Position numbers and translations under genes: made by a program
Shown here: one piece after another, positions 49,421-58,943 of the stretch
Numbering within the stretch: the first letter of the stretch is position 1
How the letters are laid out: the number at the start of each line of letters is the position of its first letter
Notes under the pieces: model-generated
What the model was told of the DNA's origin: nothing
Seen by the model: only the letters and a program-made list of their open reading frames with translations
The model's database searches: none
NCBI RefSeq assembly: GCF_011058315.1
Contig: NZ_CP049298.1
Coordinates: 2,046,001-2,110,000 of the forward strand
Reading direction: 5' to 3'
Length of the DNA: 64,000 nucleotides
Source of the DNA: Chryseobacterium sp. POL2
GTDB taxonomy: Bacteria > Bacteroidota > Bacteroidia > Flavobacteriales > Weeksellaceae

Positions 49421-50947
49421 ATGGCAACCAAGGCATTGTTCAACACTGTAGTCAATTGGTTTATTCGACAACGAATAGACCAAATCACCAATTTCATAGA
49501 CCATCCTATCGAAACCCAAGAAGGTGTTTTGTTTTCACAACTTTTTCATGCGGAAAACACAGTCTATGGAAAATGCCACGGCTTCAAAGATATCTCCAGC
49601 TATAGAGATTTCCAAAATAATGTCCCGATTGTTACCTATGAAGATTATGAGCCTTATATAGAAAAATCCCGTCAAGGGATGAAAGACATTATCTGGCCAG
49701 GGCAAATTCGACATTTTGCAAAATCTTCGGGAACAACCAATGCGAAAAGCAAATTCATTCCCATTTCTGATGAAAGCTTAGAAGAATGCCACTACAAAGC
49801 GGGAAAGGATTTAATTTCTATTTACGTTAATAATCATCCAGATAGCGGCTTATTTCAGCATAAAAACCTAAGACTCGGCGGCAGTGCAGAGATGTATGAA
49901 AATTTTAACACCAAATTCGGTGACCTTTCTGCAATATTAATTGAGAACCTTCCTTTTTGGGTAGAAATCATCAATACGCCTAGTAAAAAAGTGTCTTTGA
50001 TGTCCGAGTGGGAAAGCAAACTAAAAGCAATTGTCGAAGAGGTTACAAAACAAGATGTTGGCAGTTTAACTGGTGTCCCAAGTTGGATGATGGTATTGCT
50101 ACGCCGCGTTCTTCAAGAATCCAATAAAGAATTAATTACTGACCTTTGGCCTAACTTGGAAGTATTTTTCCATGGCGGAATTAGTTTTAAACCTTACCGC
50201 GATCAATACAACCAAATCACAGGAAACAAAATTCGTTACTACGAAATCTACAATGCGTCCGAAGGCTTTTTCGGCATCCAAGATCGTTCTGACAGCGACG
50301 AGATGTTGCTGATGTTGGACTATGGAATTTTCTATGAATTTATCCCGATGGACACTTTTGGAACAAGCCACCAAAAGGCTATTCCGCTTTCCGAAGTAGA
50401 ACTCGGAAAAAGTTACGCCATGGTGATTACGACCAATGGTGGACTTTGGCGTTACATGATTGGCGACACCGTTAAATTCACTTCCCTAAGTCCATTCAGA
50501 ATTAAAATTTCTGGAAGAACCAAACATTACATCAATGCTTTTGGAGAAGAATTAATGATTGATAATGTGGAGTTTGCAATTGCCAAAGCCTGTCGCGAAA
50601 CCAATGCTTTTGTATCAGATTTTACAGGTGCCCCAGTTTTCATGACAGATAAAGAAACTGGCGCTCACGAATGGATTTTTGAATTCACATCAAAACCCGA
50701 ATGCCTGGACAGCTTTGTCAATATTTTTGATGAAACGCTAAAAACACTAAACTCCGACTACGAAGCAAAACGCTACAACAACATCACGCTAAAACGACCT
50801 GTTGTTCATGTGGCTAAACCTAAATTGTTCTATCAATGGATGGCAAATCGTGGTAAATTGGGTGGCCAAAATAAAGTGCCACGACTTAGTAATGACCGAG
50901 AATATATTGATCCTTTGTTATTATTAAACCAAGAGATGTCATTATAA
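49421..50947 (+). CDS. GH3-family acyl-adenylate amide synthetase homologue
   Basis: 508 residues over the whole GH3 family fold (ANL adenylate-forming relatives). Visible: FAKSSGTTNAKSKFIPIS (ATP-binding P-loop type motif, about 104-121), YYEIYNASEGFFGIQD (about 271-286), LWRYMIGDTVKFTSLSPFRI (about 344-363). In plants these enzymes join amino acids to hormones; bacterial members occur in Bacteroidota with largely unknown substrate. Its end overlaps the convergent DUF445 gene by six bases. Confidence 0.9.
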   Translation: MATKALFNTVVNWFIRQRIDQITNFIDHPIETQEGVLFSQLFHAENTVYGKCHGFKDISSYRDFQNNVPIVTYEDYEPYIEKSRQGMKDIIWPGQIRHFAKSSGTTNAKSKFIPISDESLEECHYKAGKDLISIYVNNHPDSGLFQHKNLRLGGSAEMYENFNTKFGDLSAILIENLPFWVEIINTPSKKVSLMSEWESKLKAIVEEVTKQDVGSLTGVPSWMMVLLRRVLQESNKELITDLWPNLEVFFHGGISFKPYRDQYNQITGNKIRYYEIYNASEGFFGIQDRSDSDEMLLMLDYGIFYEFIPMDTFGTSHQKAIPLSEVELGKSYAMVITTNGGLWRYMIGDTVKFTSLSPFRIKISGRTKHYINAFGEELMIDNVEFAIAKACRETNAFVSDFTGAPVFMTDKETGAHEWIFEFTSKPECLDSFVNIFDETLKTLNSDYEAKRYNNITLKRPVVHVAKPKLFYQWMANRGKLGGQNKVPRLSNDREYIDPLLLLNQEMSL

Positions 50948-52183
50948 AAATTGGGCAATGCTATAAATGATTAACCCGACTAATCCACCAACAATTGTCC
51001 CGTTAATCCTGATAAACTGAAGATCTTTCCCCACTTCCAATTCTAGTTTTCGACTAAGCTCTTTACCTTCCCAATTTCCGACTGTGCTGGAGATAAGATT
51101 ACCGGCTTCTTTGGTATTTTTCAAAATATATTTGTAAGCTGTCACACGTATCCAATGGTCAATTTTCTTCTGAAGGCCTTCATCATTTTGAAGATTGGTC
51201 GAAAGTTCGTTTAGGTTTTTAAGTATATATTTTTTAAGTCCCGAATTTTCTTCCATCAATTCGGTTTTCAAGGTTTCTTTTATAGAGAACCAAATATCGG
51301 CCGCATACTCATTCAGTTTATCAGCATTCAAAAACTCATTTTTTATTGTCTTAAATTCGTTTTCCCACTTAACTTCTGTTTTAATTTCGTCTGCAAAAAC
51401 CAAGAGTTTCGAAGTAATTTCTTTACGCAAAGGATGATTAGCGTCTTGTTCTATTTCTTCAAAATAATGGCTCAAACCCGATACAATTTTTTCGGAAATT
51501 CGTCTATCAACAGATTTAGGAACAAAAAAATAACTTTCTTTTTCGACACGTTCTTCGACCATTTGCTGATTTTCAAGAATATAATTTTTTATTTGACCAC
51601 TCAGATTTGTCATTAATTGCTGATGATCATTTTTTTCTATTAAATACTCGAGTCCATTTCCAAGAAACTTATTGACTTTAATATTCCCAGTCATTTCTTG
51701 AAGTTTTCGTGACACAAAATCAACAACTTCTTTGTCATCCAATTTCAACAAAATATCCAAAGCCATATTGGAAGCTTCGTTCACAAATAGGTTTTGATTT
51801 TTCTCTTTCCCAATCCATTCACCAACAAATCCCGATATTTTTAATTTCAAAATATAAGGCCGAATATTTTCTGGCGCTAGAAAATTATCAACTACAAAAT
51901 TGCCAAGATTGTCCCCAATTTTTTCTTTACTTCTTTCAATAAGATTGGTATGTGGAATTTTAATACCCATCGGATGATGAAACAAAGCTGTAACCGCAAA
52001 CCAATCTGCCAAAGCCCCAACCATAGCTGCTTCCGAGAACGCCCGAATGTAACCTACCCAATGTGTGGGATTCGTTTTTTGAACATAAGTCATGATTACA
52101 AATGTTATCGCCATCAAAATAAATAATCCTGTGGCAAGCATTTTATAGTTACGAAGTTGTATTTTTTTCTCAGAATCTGTCAT
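50942..52183 (-). CDS. DUF445-family membrane protein
   Basis: 413 residues. Two membrane segments at the N-terminus (about 13-30) and C-terminus (about 391-412, GTIVGGLVGLIIYSIAQFL), with a long helical middle. The N-terminal AFSEAAMVGALADWFAVTAL with HPMGIKIPHTNLI is the conserved DUF445 box (YheB-like). Function unknown. It is convergent with the GH3 gene and divergent from sufS. Confidence 0.92.
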   Translation of the reverse strand: MTDSEKKIQLRNYKMLATGLFILMAITFVIMTYVQKTNPTHWVGYIRAFSEAAMVGALADWFAVTALFHHPMGIKIPHTNLIERSKEKIGDNLGNFVVDNFLAPENIRPYILKLKISGFVGEWIGKEKNQNLFVNEASNMALDILLKLDDKEVVDFVSRKLQEMTGNIKVNKFLGNGLEYLIEKNDHQQLMTNLSGQIKNYILENQQMVEERVEKESYFFVPKSVDRRISEKIVSGLSHYFEEIEQDANHPLRKEITSKLLVFADEIKTEVKWENEFKTIKNEFLNADKLNEYAADIWFSIKETLKTELMEENSGLKKYILKNLNELSTNLQNDEGLQKKIDHWIRVTAYKYILKNTKEAGNLISSTVGNWEGKELSRKLELEVGKDLQFIRINGTIVGGLVGLIIYSIAQFL

Positions 52184-52212
52184 AGTTTTGATGCATCAAA
52201 TAGCTTTCCAAA

Positions 52213-52220
52213 CAAATGTA
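52213..52220 (-). promoter_or_regulatory. -7 element of the DUF445 gene
   Basis: The minus strand reads TACATTTG, 29 bases before the start. Confidence 0.4.
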
Positions 52221-52290
52221 AACCAATTTTCTATTACTATTTTTAAATATGATTTAAAACCAATTTTAAGTTCATTAATAATATTTGCCG

Positions 52291-52298
52291 TAACTTTG
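52291..52298 (+). promoter_or_regulatory. -7 element of sufS
   Basis: TAACTTTG, 20 bases before the ATG. The -33 box is weak. Confidence 0.45.
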
Positions 52299-52318
52299 AA
52301 ACATTCTAAATAAACAAA

Positions 52319-53539
52319 ATGCTAGACATTCAAAATATACGTACACAGTTCCCAATTTTGGCTCAAGAAATCAACGGAAAACCCCTTGTCTATCTGGACA
52401 ACGCCGCTTCATCACAAAAGCCGATTTCTGTTATAGAAACTTGGGAAAACTATTATAAAACAATTAATGCGAACGTACATCGCGGCATCCATACTTTAAG
52501 CCAATTGGCAACAGAAGAAATGGAATTGGCGCGAAAAAAGGTACAGAAATTCATTAATGCCAAACACGATTACGAAATCATTTTTACCAAAGGCACCACC
52601 GAAGGCATCAATCTTATAGCCTACGCCATTACGAATTTGATTAAAAAAGACGATGAAATCATCATTTCGTATCTTGAGCACCATTCGAATATCGTTCCGT
52701 GGCAAATGCTTTGTGAAAGAACTGGCGCGAAGCTTCGTGTGATTCCTATGGACGACCAAGGTATTTTGCAAATTGATGTTTTGAACACTTGGCTTAACGA
52801 AAAAACAAAAATTGTTTCGGTTAACCAAATATCTAACGCGTTGGGCGTTATAAATCCTATTGATGAGATTATTGCTAAAACGCGTCAATTATCCAATGCT
52901 TTTGTGATGATAGACGCTGCACAATCTTCACCACATTTAAAACTAGATGTTCAAAAAATGGATTGTGACTTCTTAGTATTTTCAGGTCACAAAATGTATG
53001 CGCCGATGGGGACGGGCATTCTTTACGGAAAACAGGAATCTCTTAAGCAATTACACCCCTTCCACGGCGGTGGCGAGATGATTGCGACTTGCAGTTTTGA
53101 AAAAACAACTTACGCCGACTTGCCATTTAAATTCGAAGCAGGAACACCAAATGTCGGCGGCAATATTGCTTTGGGAGCCGCTATAGATTTCATGGAAAAT
53201 ATTAGATTGGACAACATCCAGCAACACGAACATGCTTTGATGGAATATGCGACAAGACATCTTTCAGAGATTGAAGGATTAAGAATTTATGCTGAAAAAG
53301 CCAATCGTGCAGGTGCCATTTCATTTAATTTGGAAGGCGTTGGCATTGCATCTGATGTTGGAATGATCCTTGACAAAATGGGAGTTGCCGTGAGAACGGG
53401 TCATCATTGCACACAACCTATTATGGCTTATTTTGATATCGCAGGAACTGTACGCGCGAGTTTTGCCATTTACAATACTTTTGAAGATATAGACAAATTG
53501 GTGGAAGCTGTGCAAAAAGCACAAAGAATGCTTTCTTAA
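52319..53539 (+). CDS. sufS: Cysteine desulfurase SufS
   Basis: 406 residues. PLP enzyme that releases sulfur from cysteine for Fe-S assembly. PLP-Lys in FSGHKMYAPMGTG (about 221-233), VYLDNAASSQKP at the N-terminus, HHSNIVPWQ, and the persulfide Cys in RTGHHCTQPIM (about 358-368). Group II (SufS) form by length and motif. It appears alone with its own terminator; partner sufE is at 23864, and no sufBCD genes lie in the window. Confidence 0.96.
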   Translation: MLDIQNIRTQFPILAQEINGKPLVYLDNAASSQKPISVIETWENYYKTINANVHRGIHTLSQLATEEMELARKKVQKFINAKHDYEIIFTKGTTEGINLIAYAITNLIKKDDEIIISYLEHHSNIVPWQMLCERTGAKLRVIPMDDQGILQIDVLNTWLNEKTKIVSVNQISNALGVINPIDEIIAKTRQLSNAFVMIDAAQSSPHLKLDVQKMDCDFLVFSGHKMYAPMGTGILYGKQESLKQLHPFHGGGEMIATCSFEKTTYADLPFKFEAGTPNVGGNIALGAAIDFMENIRLDNIQQHEHALMEYATRHLSEIEGLRIYAEKANRAGAISFNLEGVGIASDVGMILDKMGVAVRTGHHCTQPIMAYFDIAGTVRASFAIYNTFEDIDKLVEAVQKAQRMLS

Positions 53540-53562
53540 AATTAAAAAATACTACAATTCAA

Positions 53563-53593
53563 GTCCTCTGATTTTTCAGGGGATTTTTCTTTT
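53563..53593 (+). terminator. Terminator of sufS
   Basis: TCCTCTG pairs with CAGGGGA around a short A/T loop, followed by a T-rich run (one G-T pair). Confidence 0.7.
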
Positions 53594-53702
53594 TCATGAC
53601 AAAATTTCGTATGGCATAAGAATTGAGAATTCTAAAGCCACAACTTATAAAACGCTTGTTTTCTGCAATTTAATTCTAGAAAACATTTTTAAACTTAAAT
53701 CA

Positions 53703-53719
53703 AATGACAATTTGTCATT
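53703..53719. promoter_or_regulatory. Palindrome upstream of lon
   Basis: AATGACAA-T-TTGTCATT, a perfect 17-bp inverted repeat, ends 10 bases before the lon ATG. Its core GACAA-W-TTGTC also occurs at 56294-56304 before the methyltransferase-htpG pair, so it may be a stress operator. Confidence 0.5.
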
Positions 53720-53729
53720 CCTATACATT

Positions 53730-56126
53730 ATGACAGAATTCGAAGATATAAATATTGACGCCATTTTAGAAGATGGATTTGGAATCGTTGCCGAAGAAAT
53801 CAATCTTTCTGAGCCAGAAGAAAAGGATTTTGAACAACCAAGTTACCCCATCTTGCCCGTTCGCAATATGGTGATGTTTCCAAAAGTTGTAACGCCCATA
53901 ACTGCAGGACGCGAAAAGTCTAAAAAACTTCTGGAAGATGCACAAAAAAATAACCAGTTAATCGGGATTATTGCACAAAAAAACCCTAACGAAGATAATC
54001 CAAAAGAAAAGGATCTATACAGCATCGGAACTTTGTCTAAGATTATTAAAATCATCAAACTACCAGAAGGTAATATTACAGCCATTACACGAGGCGTTGC
54101 AAGATTCAAGGTTAAAAACTTCCTTGATCATAACGCGTATCTTTCCGCTGAAATTACGATGCTAAAAGACACCAAAACGCGCAATAAAGAAGAATTTTCA
54201 GCTTTGATGGAGAACATCAAAGATCTTGCAGGAAAAATTATTGAGCTAGATCCCAATATTCCAAATGCTGCCGGATTTGCACTTAGCAATATTCCAGAAA
54301 ACGAAGATTTATTAAACTTCATCGCTGCCAATGGCAACTTCTCATATAATCGCAAACAAAATCTTCTTGAGGAAAAAAGTTTGGGCAAACGCGCTGAGCT
54401 TCTGTATGAAATGATGCATGAGGATTTCCGTTTATTGGAGTTAAAAAATCAAATTCATCAAAAAACATCACGTGATCTTGACAAGCAACAACGTGAATAT
54501 TTTTTAAATCAACAAATCCGTACCATTCAGGAGGAATTAGGAGGTGGTCCAGATTCTGACGTTGACGAATTTAAGAAAAAAGCAACCAAACTGAAATGGC
54601 CTGCCGAAGTAGAAACGCATTTCCAAAAAGAATTGCAGCGTCTGCAACGTCAACATCCTAATTCACCAGATTACAATGTGCAAAGAAATTATCTTGATTT
54701 CTTCACAGATTTACCTTGGCAGAATTATTCCAAAGATGTTTTTGACCTTAAAAAAGCTGAGAAAATTTTAGATAAAGAACATTTCGGATTAGAAGATATT
54801 AAAAAAAGAATTTTGGAACACATCGCTGTTCTCAAACTTAAAAGCGATATGAAATCGCCGATACTTTGTCTTTCTGGTCCTCCGGGAGTCGGCAAAACCT
54901 CTTTAGGGAAATCTATTGCTGATGCATTGGGAAGAAAATACGTTCGTGTATCTTTGGGCGGCCTTCATGACGAGTCCGAAATACGTGGCCATCGCAAAAC
55001 CTACATTGGCGCCATGGCGGGACGAATTCTTCAATCTATCAAAAAATCTGGTACGTCAAACCCTGTAATTATTTTAGATGAAATCGACAAACTAGGAAAA
55101 GGTATGCATGGCGATCCGAGTTCTGCAATGCTTGAAGTTTTGGATCCAGAACAAAACAGCAATTTCTATGATAATTTCTTAGAAATGGGTTACGACTTAT
55201 CCAAAGTGATGTTTATTGCTACAGCCAATAATCTTAGCGAAATCCAGCGTCCTTTGCTAGACCGTATGGAGCTTATCAGCATTGCTGGCTATACTTTAGA
55301 AGAAAAGATCGAAATCGCAAAACGTCATTTAATAAAAAAACAAATTTCGGAAACTGGTTTAGATGCAAAATCGTTTAAACTTGGAAACGCTGAAATAAAA
55401 CATATCATCGATGCGCATACGTCAGAAAGTGGCGTAAGAACTTTGGAAAAACGTATCGCTTCCATCGCGCGTTGGGTAGCATTACAAATCGCTATGGAGA
55501 ACGATTATGATCCCAAAATTTCTATAGAAAAAATTGACGATATACTGGGCGTTCCACGTCCAAGCACTTTATCAGAAGTCAGCAATGTTCCAGGTGTGGT
55601 AACAGGCTTGGCATGGACCAGCGTTGGTGGCGATATCTTGTTTATCGAAAGTATTTTATCGAAAGGTAAAGGCACATTAACCATGACTGGTAATCTTGGG
55701 AATGTGATGAAAGAGTCCGCCACAATTGCTCTGGAATACATCAAAGCGCATTACGAAGAACTGGGCATCAGTCTGGAAGATTTAGAAACTAAAAACATCC
55801 ACGTACACGTACCTGAAGGCGCTACGCCAAAAGATGGCCCTTCTGCGGGAATCGCCATGTTGACATCGATGATTTCGAGTTACAAAAACAAAGCTGTAAA
55901 ACCGCATTTGGCCATGACGGGCGAGATTACACTTCGGGGAAAAGTGCTTCCTGTTGGCGGTATCAAAGAGAAATTGCTGGCTGCTACACGTGCGGGTATC
56001 AAAGAAGTCATCCTTTGCGAAGCCAACCGAAAAGATGTTGAAGAAATCAACAAAGACTATCTCAAAAATCTAAAAGTTAACTATGTTTCCCAAATGAGTG
56101 AAGTCGTTAACATCGCATTAGATTAA
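53730..56126 (+). CDS. lon: ATP-dependent protease Lon
   Basis: 798 residues from ATG 53730. A TTG at 53712 lies inside the palindrome and would add only six residues, so I prefer the ATG. LON substrate domain (about 40-240), AAA+ domain with Walker [10 protein letters not shown] (about 383), Walker [12 protein letters not shown], arginine/sensor segments, then the protease domain with catalytic Ser in DGPSAGIAM (about 703) and Lys in [10 protein letters not shown] (about 746). It degrades misfolded and short-lived proteins in the cytoplasm. An acidic N-terminal extension of about 35 residues is usual in Bacteroidota. Confidence 0.97.
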   Translation: MTEFEDINIDAILEDGFGIVAEEINLSEPEEKDFEQPSYPILPVRNMVMFPKVVTPITAGREKSKKLLEDAQKNNQLIGIIAQKNPNEDNPKEKDLYSIGTLSKIIKIIKLPEGNITAITRGVARFKVKNFLDHNAYLSAEITMLKDTKTRNKEEFSALMENIKDLAGKIIELDPNIPNAAGFALSNIPENEDLLNFIAANGNFSYNRKQNLLEEKSLGKRAELLYEMMHEDFRLLELKNQIHQKTSRDLDKQQREYFLNQQIRTIQEELGGGPDSDVDEFKKKATKLKWPAEVETHFQKELQRLQRQHPNSPDYNVQRNYLDFFTDLPWQNYSKDVFDLKKAEKILDKEHFGLEDIKKRILEHIAVLKLKSDMKSPILCLSGPPGVGKTSLGKSIADALGRKYVRVSLGGLHDESEIRGHRKTYIGAMAGRILQSIKKSGTSNPVIILDEIDKLGKGMHGDPSSAMLEVLDPEQNSNFYDNFLEMGYDLSKVMFIATANNLSEIQRPLLDRMELISIAGYTLEEKIEIAKRHLIKKQISETGLDAKSFKLGNAEIKHIIDAHTSESGVRTLEKRIASIARWVALQIAMENDYDPKISIEKIDDILGVPRPSTLSEVSNVPGVVTGLAWTSVGGDILFIESILSKGKGTLTMTGNLGNVMKESATIALEYIKAHYEELGISLEDLETKNIHVHVPEGATPKDGPSAGIAMLTSMISSYKNKAVKPHLAMTGEITLRGKVLPVGGIKEKLLAATRAGIKEVILCEANRKDVEEINKDYLKNLKVNYVSQMSEVVNIALD

Positions 56127-56145
56127 ATTTTTCACTATTATATTA

Positions 56146-56178
56146 AAGAAGGATTCTAAAATTTTTAGAGTCCTTTTT
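56146..56178 (+). terminator. Terminator of lon
   Basis: AAGGATTCTAAAA pairs with TTTTTAGAGTCCTT (one G-T pair), then T-run. Confidence 0.75.
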
Positions 56179-56179
56179 T

Positions 56180-56268
56180 CTAGGGCGCCATTTCCGCCTT
56201 CGTCTCCCACTCTTTTGCTAGGCATAGCCTCTCGCAAAAGGAGTTCCGCCTACGTCGGGGCGCACCCA
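56180..56268. repeat. GC-rich REP-like palindromic element
   Basis: An 89-base block far richer in GC than its surroundings. It is an imperfect long palindrome: outer arms GGGCGCC / GGGGCGCACCC, inner arms ACTCTTTTGC / GCAAAAGGAGT, centre AGGC-ATA-GCCT. It also has paired CCGCC blocks. It looks like an interspersed repeat of the kind scattered in flavobacterial genomes. Only one copy lies in the window, so repetition is not shown here. Confidence 0.55.
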
Positions 56269-56293
56269 TTTTAGAGATTCTTAGCATTCAAAA

Positions 56294-56304
56294 GACAAAT
56301 TGTC
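56294..56304. promoter_or_regulatory. Palindrome GACAAATTGTC upstream of the methyltransferase-htpG pair
   Basis: GACAA-A-TTGTC, a perfect 11-bp palindrome 51 bases before the ATG at 56356. Same core as the lon palindrome. A near -7 box (TATCTTCG, 56309-56316) follows, so it lies in the promoter spacer. Confidence 0.45.
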
Positions 56305-56355
56305 ACTTTATCTTCGATGGTATTTTTTTTGAGTTTTTAAACCCAAACAAAAGAT

Positions 56356-56964
56356 ATGAGTCAACAACATTGGGAGAAGATCTATGAAAACAAAACACCA
56401 GATCAAATGAGTTGGACACAAGATGAATATACAAGTTCACTACAACTCCTCCAGTCGATTAATGCTGATAAGAATTCAAAAATAATTGATGTCGGTGGCG
56501 GCGATGGAAATTTTGTGAAAAGACTTTTAGAATTAGGATATCAAGACATTACTGTCCTTAACATTTCCAAAACGGCCATCGAAAATGCTAAAAAAAATTT
56601 GGGAAAAGATGCTTCAAAAATAAAATGGATAGTTTCAGACATCAAACAATTTCAGCCAACAGAAACTTATGACATCTGGCACGACCGAGCAACTTTTCAT
56701 TTTTTAACAACAGAAAAAGATATACAGACTTATATTAATTTGCTAAAGAACAATCTCAAAGGCAATCTAATTATTGGAACTTTTTCTACCAATGGTCCAT
56801 TAAAATGTAGCGGGCTAGACATCACACAATATAGCGAAAATAGTATGCAACATCTTTTGAAAAACGATTTCGAAAAAGTCGAATGTTTTACAGAAGACCA
56901 TACCACACCGTTTGACTCAACTCAAAATTTTTTGTTTTGCAACTTCAAAAAAATTAACTCATAA
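56356..56964 (+). CDS. Class I SAM-dependent methyltransferase
   Basis: 202 residues. SAM-binding motif I IIDVGGGDGNFVKRLLELGY (about 43-62) and DIWHDRATFHFLT (about 108-120) place it in the Methyltransf_25/31-type group. QHWEKIYENKTPDQMSW at the N-terminus matches the thiopurine/tellurite-type methyltransferases seen in many bacteria. The substrate is not clear. It ends 13 bases before htpG, so the two are co-transcribed. Confidence 0.88.
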   Translation: MSQQHWEKIYENKTPDQMSWTQDEYTSSLQLLQSINADKNSKIIDVGGGDGNFVKRLLELGYQDITVLNISKTAIENAKKNLGKDASKIKWIVSDIKQFQPTETYDIWHDRATFHFLTTEKDIQTYINLLKNNLKGNLIIGTFSTNGPLKCSGLDITQYSENSMQHLLKNDFEKVECFTEDHTTPFDSTQNFLFCNFKKINS

Positions 56965-56977
56965 AATAAACACAATT

Positions 56978-58858
56978 ATGTCAACAGGAAAGATTAATGT
57001 ATCTGTGGAAAACATTTTCCCACTTATTAAAAAATTTCTTTATAGCGATCACGAAATATTTCTACGAGAACTTATTTCTAACGCAACCGACGCTACAACC
57101 AAACTAAAGCATCTTATTAACATTGGTGAAGCCAAAGTAGAATATGGTAATCCAAAGATTGAAGTTAAAATTGATAAGGATGCAAAAACTATTAGCATAA
57201 AAGATCAAGGTCTTGGGATGACAGCTGAGGAAGTGGAAAAATACATCAACCAAGTAGCTTTTTCTGGTGCAGAAGAATTCTTAGAAAAATATAAAGACGC
57301 TGCGAAAGACGCTGGAATTATTGGACATTTTGGACTCGGTTTTTATTCTGCTTTTATGGTTGCTGATAAAGTAGAAATTTTCACCAAATCTTTCAAAGAC
57401 GAGCCTGCCGTACATTGGACTTGTGACGGAAGCCCAGAATTTACATTAGAACAAACCGACAAAACAGACCGCGGAACAGAAATTATTCTTCATATTGCTG
57501 AAGATTCAACAGAGTTTTTGGATGATTTCAAAATCCGTGAGTTGCTTTTAAAATACAATCGTTTCAACCAAATTCCAATTAAGTTCGGTACAAAAACTGA
57601 AACTTTAGCTTTGCCTGAAGATGCTGCTGAAGATGCTAAACCAGAAACTGTTGAAGTTGACGACATCATTAACAATCCCAATCCAGCATGGACCAAAAGT
57701 CCATCTTCTTTAACGGATGAAGATTATAAAAAGTTCTACAGCGAGTTGTATCCAATGCAATTCGAAGAACCATTGTTCAATATTCATTTGAATGTAGATT
57801 ATCCTTTCAATTTGACGGGCATATTGTTCTTCCCAAAACTGTCGAACAATCTTAATATCGAAAAAGATAAAATTCAGTTATACCAAAATCAAGTTTTCGT
57901 AACCGATGAAGTTAAAGGTATTGTTCCCGATTTCTTGATGTTATTGAGAGGCGTCATTGATTCTCCAGATATTCCGTTAAATGTTTCTCGTTCGTATCTT
58001 CAAGCTGATGGCGCGGTGAAGAAAATTTCTTCTTACATCACCAAAAAAGTTGGGGACAAGATGGTGGAACTTATCCGTGATAATCGTGAAGATTACGAAC
58101 AAAAATGGAACGACATCAAAGTTGTTATCGAATACGGAATGGTTACAGAAGATAAGTTTTATGAAAAATCGGATAAGTTTATGCTATATCCAACAACGGA
58201 TGGCAAGTATCTACTTTGGGACGAACTCATCGAAAATATCAAGGATAAACAAACCGACAAAAACGGAAAAAGGGTTATTCTTTATGCTTCCAATACAGAT
58301 TTGCAAGACTCATACATTCAAACCGCAAAAGCCAAAGATTATGAAGTTTTGTTATTAGACTCTCCATTGGTTCCGCATTTAATTCAAAAAATAGAAAGCA
58401 CAAAAGAGAATATTTCGTTGGCAAGAGTGGATGCGGATCATATTAATAAATTAATCGAAAAAGACGAGCCGATTATTTCAAAATTAAATGATGGCGAAAA
58501 AGAAAATCTCAAGAAATCTATTGAAGAAGCTGTTAATTCGCAAACTTACACAGTGCAATTAGAAGATTTGGATAGCGAAGATGCGCCGTTTAGCATAACG
58601 CAGCCAGAATTTATGCGCCGTATGAAAGATATGCAACAAATGGGTGGACCATCGATGTTTGGAAACTTTCCAGAGATGTACAATCTCGTGGTTAATGCCA
58701 ATAGCCATCTTGCTTCTGACATTTTAAAAACAGAAAACTCTGACGCTAAAACAGCGAAAATTCAGCAAGCCTTAGACCTAGCAAAACTCTCTCAAAACCT
58801 CTTAAAAGGTAAAGACCTTACTGATTTTATCAAACGAAGTTTTGAGCAGTTAAAATAA
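56978..58858 (+). CDS. htpG: Molecular chaperone HtpG (Hsp90)
   Basis: 626 residues from ATG 56978; an in-frame start at 56912 would run inside the methyltransferase gene. ATPase domain of the GHKL type: ELISNATDATTKL with the Asn (about 38), DQGLGMTAEEV, GHFGLGFYSAFM. Middle domain with the catalytic Arg region NLTGILFFPKLSNN and DSPDIPLNVSRSYLQ. C-terminal dimerisation domain. It helps fold proteins under stress. The shared palindrome with lon suggests common control. Confidence 0.97.
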   Translation: MSTGKINVSVENIFPLIKKFLYSDHEIFLRELISNATDATTKLKHLINIGEAKVEYGNPKIEVKIDKDAKTISIKDQGLGMTAEEVEKYINQVAFSGAEEFLEKYKDAAKDAGIIGHFGLGFYSAFMVADKVEIFTKSFKDEPAVHWTCDGSPEFTLEQTDKTDRGTEIILHIAEDSTEFLDDFKIRELLLKYNRFNQIPIKFGTKTETLALPEDAAEDAKPETVEVDDIINNPNPAWTKSPSSLTDEDYKKFYSELYPMQFEEPLFNIHLNVDYPFNLTGILFFPKLSNNLNIEKDKIQLYQNQVFVTDEVKGIVPDFLMLLRGVIDSPDIPLNVSRSYLQADGAVKKISSYITKKVGDKMVELIRDNREDYEQKWNDIKVVIEYGMVTEDKFYEKSDKFMLYPTTDGKYLLWDELIENIKDKQTDKNGKRVILYASNTDLQDSYIQTAKAKDYEVLLLDSPLVPHLIQKIESTKENISLARVDADHINKLIEKDEPIISKLNDGEKENLKKSIEEAVNSQTYTVQLEDLDSEDAPFSITQPEFMRRMKDMQQMGGPSMFGNFPEMYNLVVNANSHLASDILKTENSDAKTAKIQQALDLAKLSQNLLKGKDLTDFIKRSFEQLK

Positions 58859-58877
58859 ATTTTCACTTCATATCAAC

Positions 58878-58910
58878 AAAACACCACTTTGGATTTTCAA
58901 AGTGGTGTTT
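58878..58910. terminator. Bidirectional terminator between htpG and psd
   Basis: AAACACCACTTTG (58879-58891) pairs with CAAAGTGGTGTTT (58898-58910); T-rich on the plus side, A-rich on the minus side. Confidence 0.8.
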
Positions 58911-58943
58911 TATATTATTTTTTAAATATAATATTTTAAATAA

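Noticed and set aside
53590-53610. Third copy of the stress palindrome (TGACAAAATTTCG)
   Set aside because: The right arm does not match TTGTC; kept out of the motif set.
56912-56977. Longer htpG start
   Set aside because: It lies within the methyltransferase gene in another frame; the family start fits ATG 56978.
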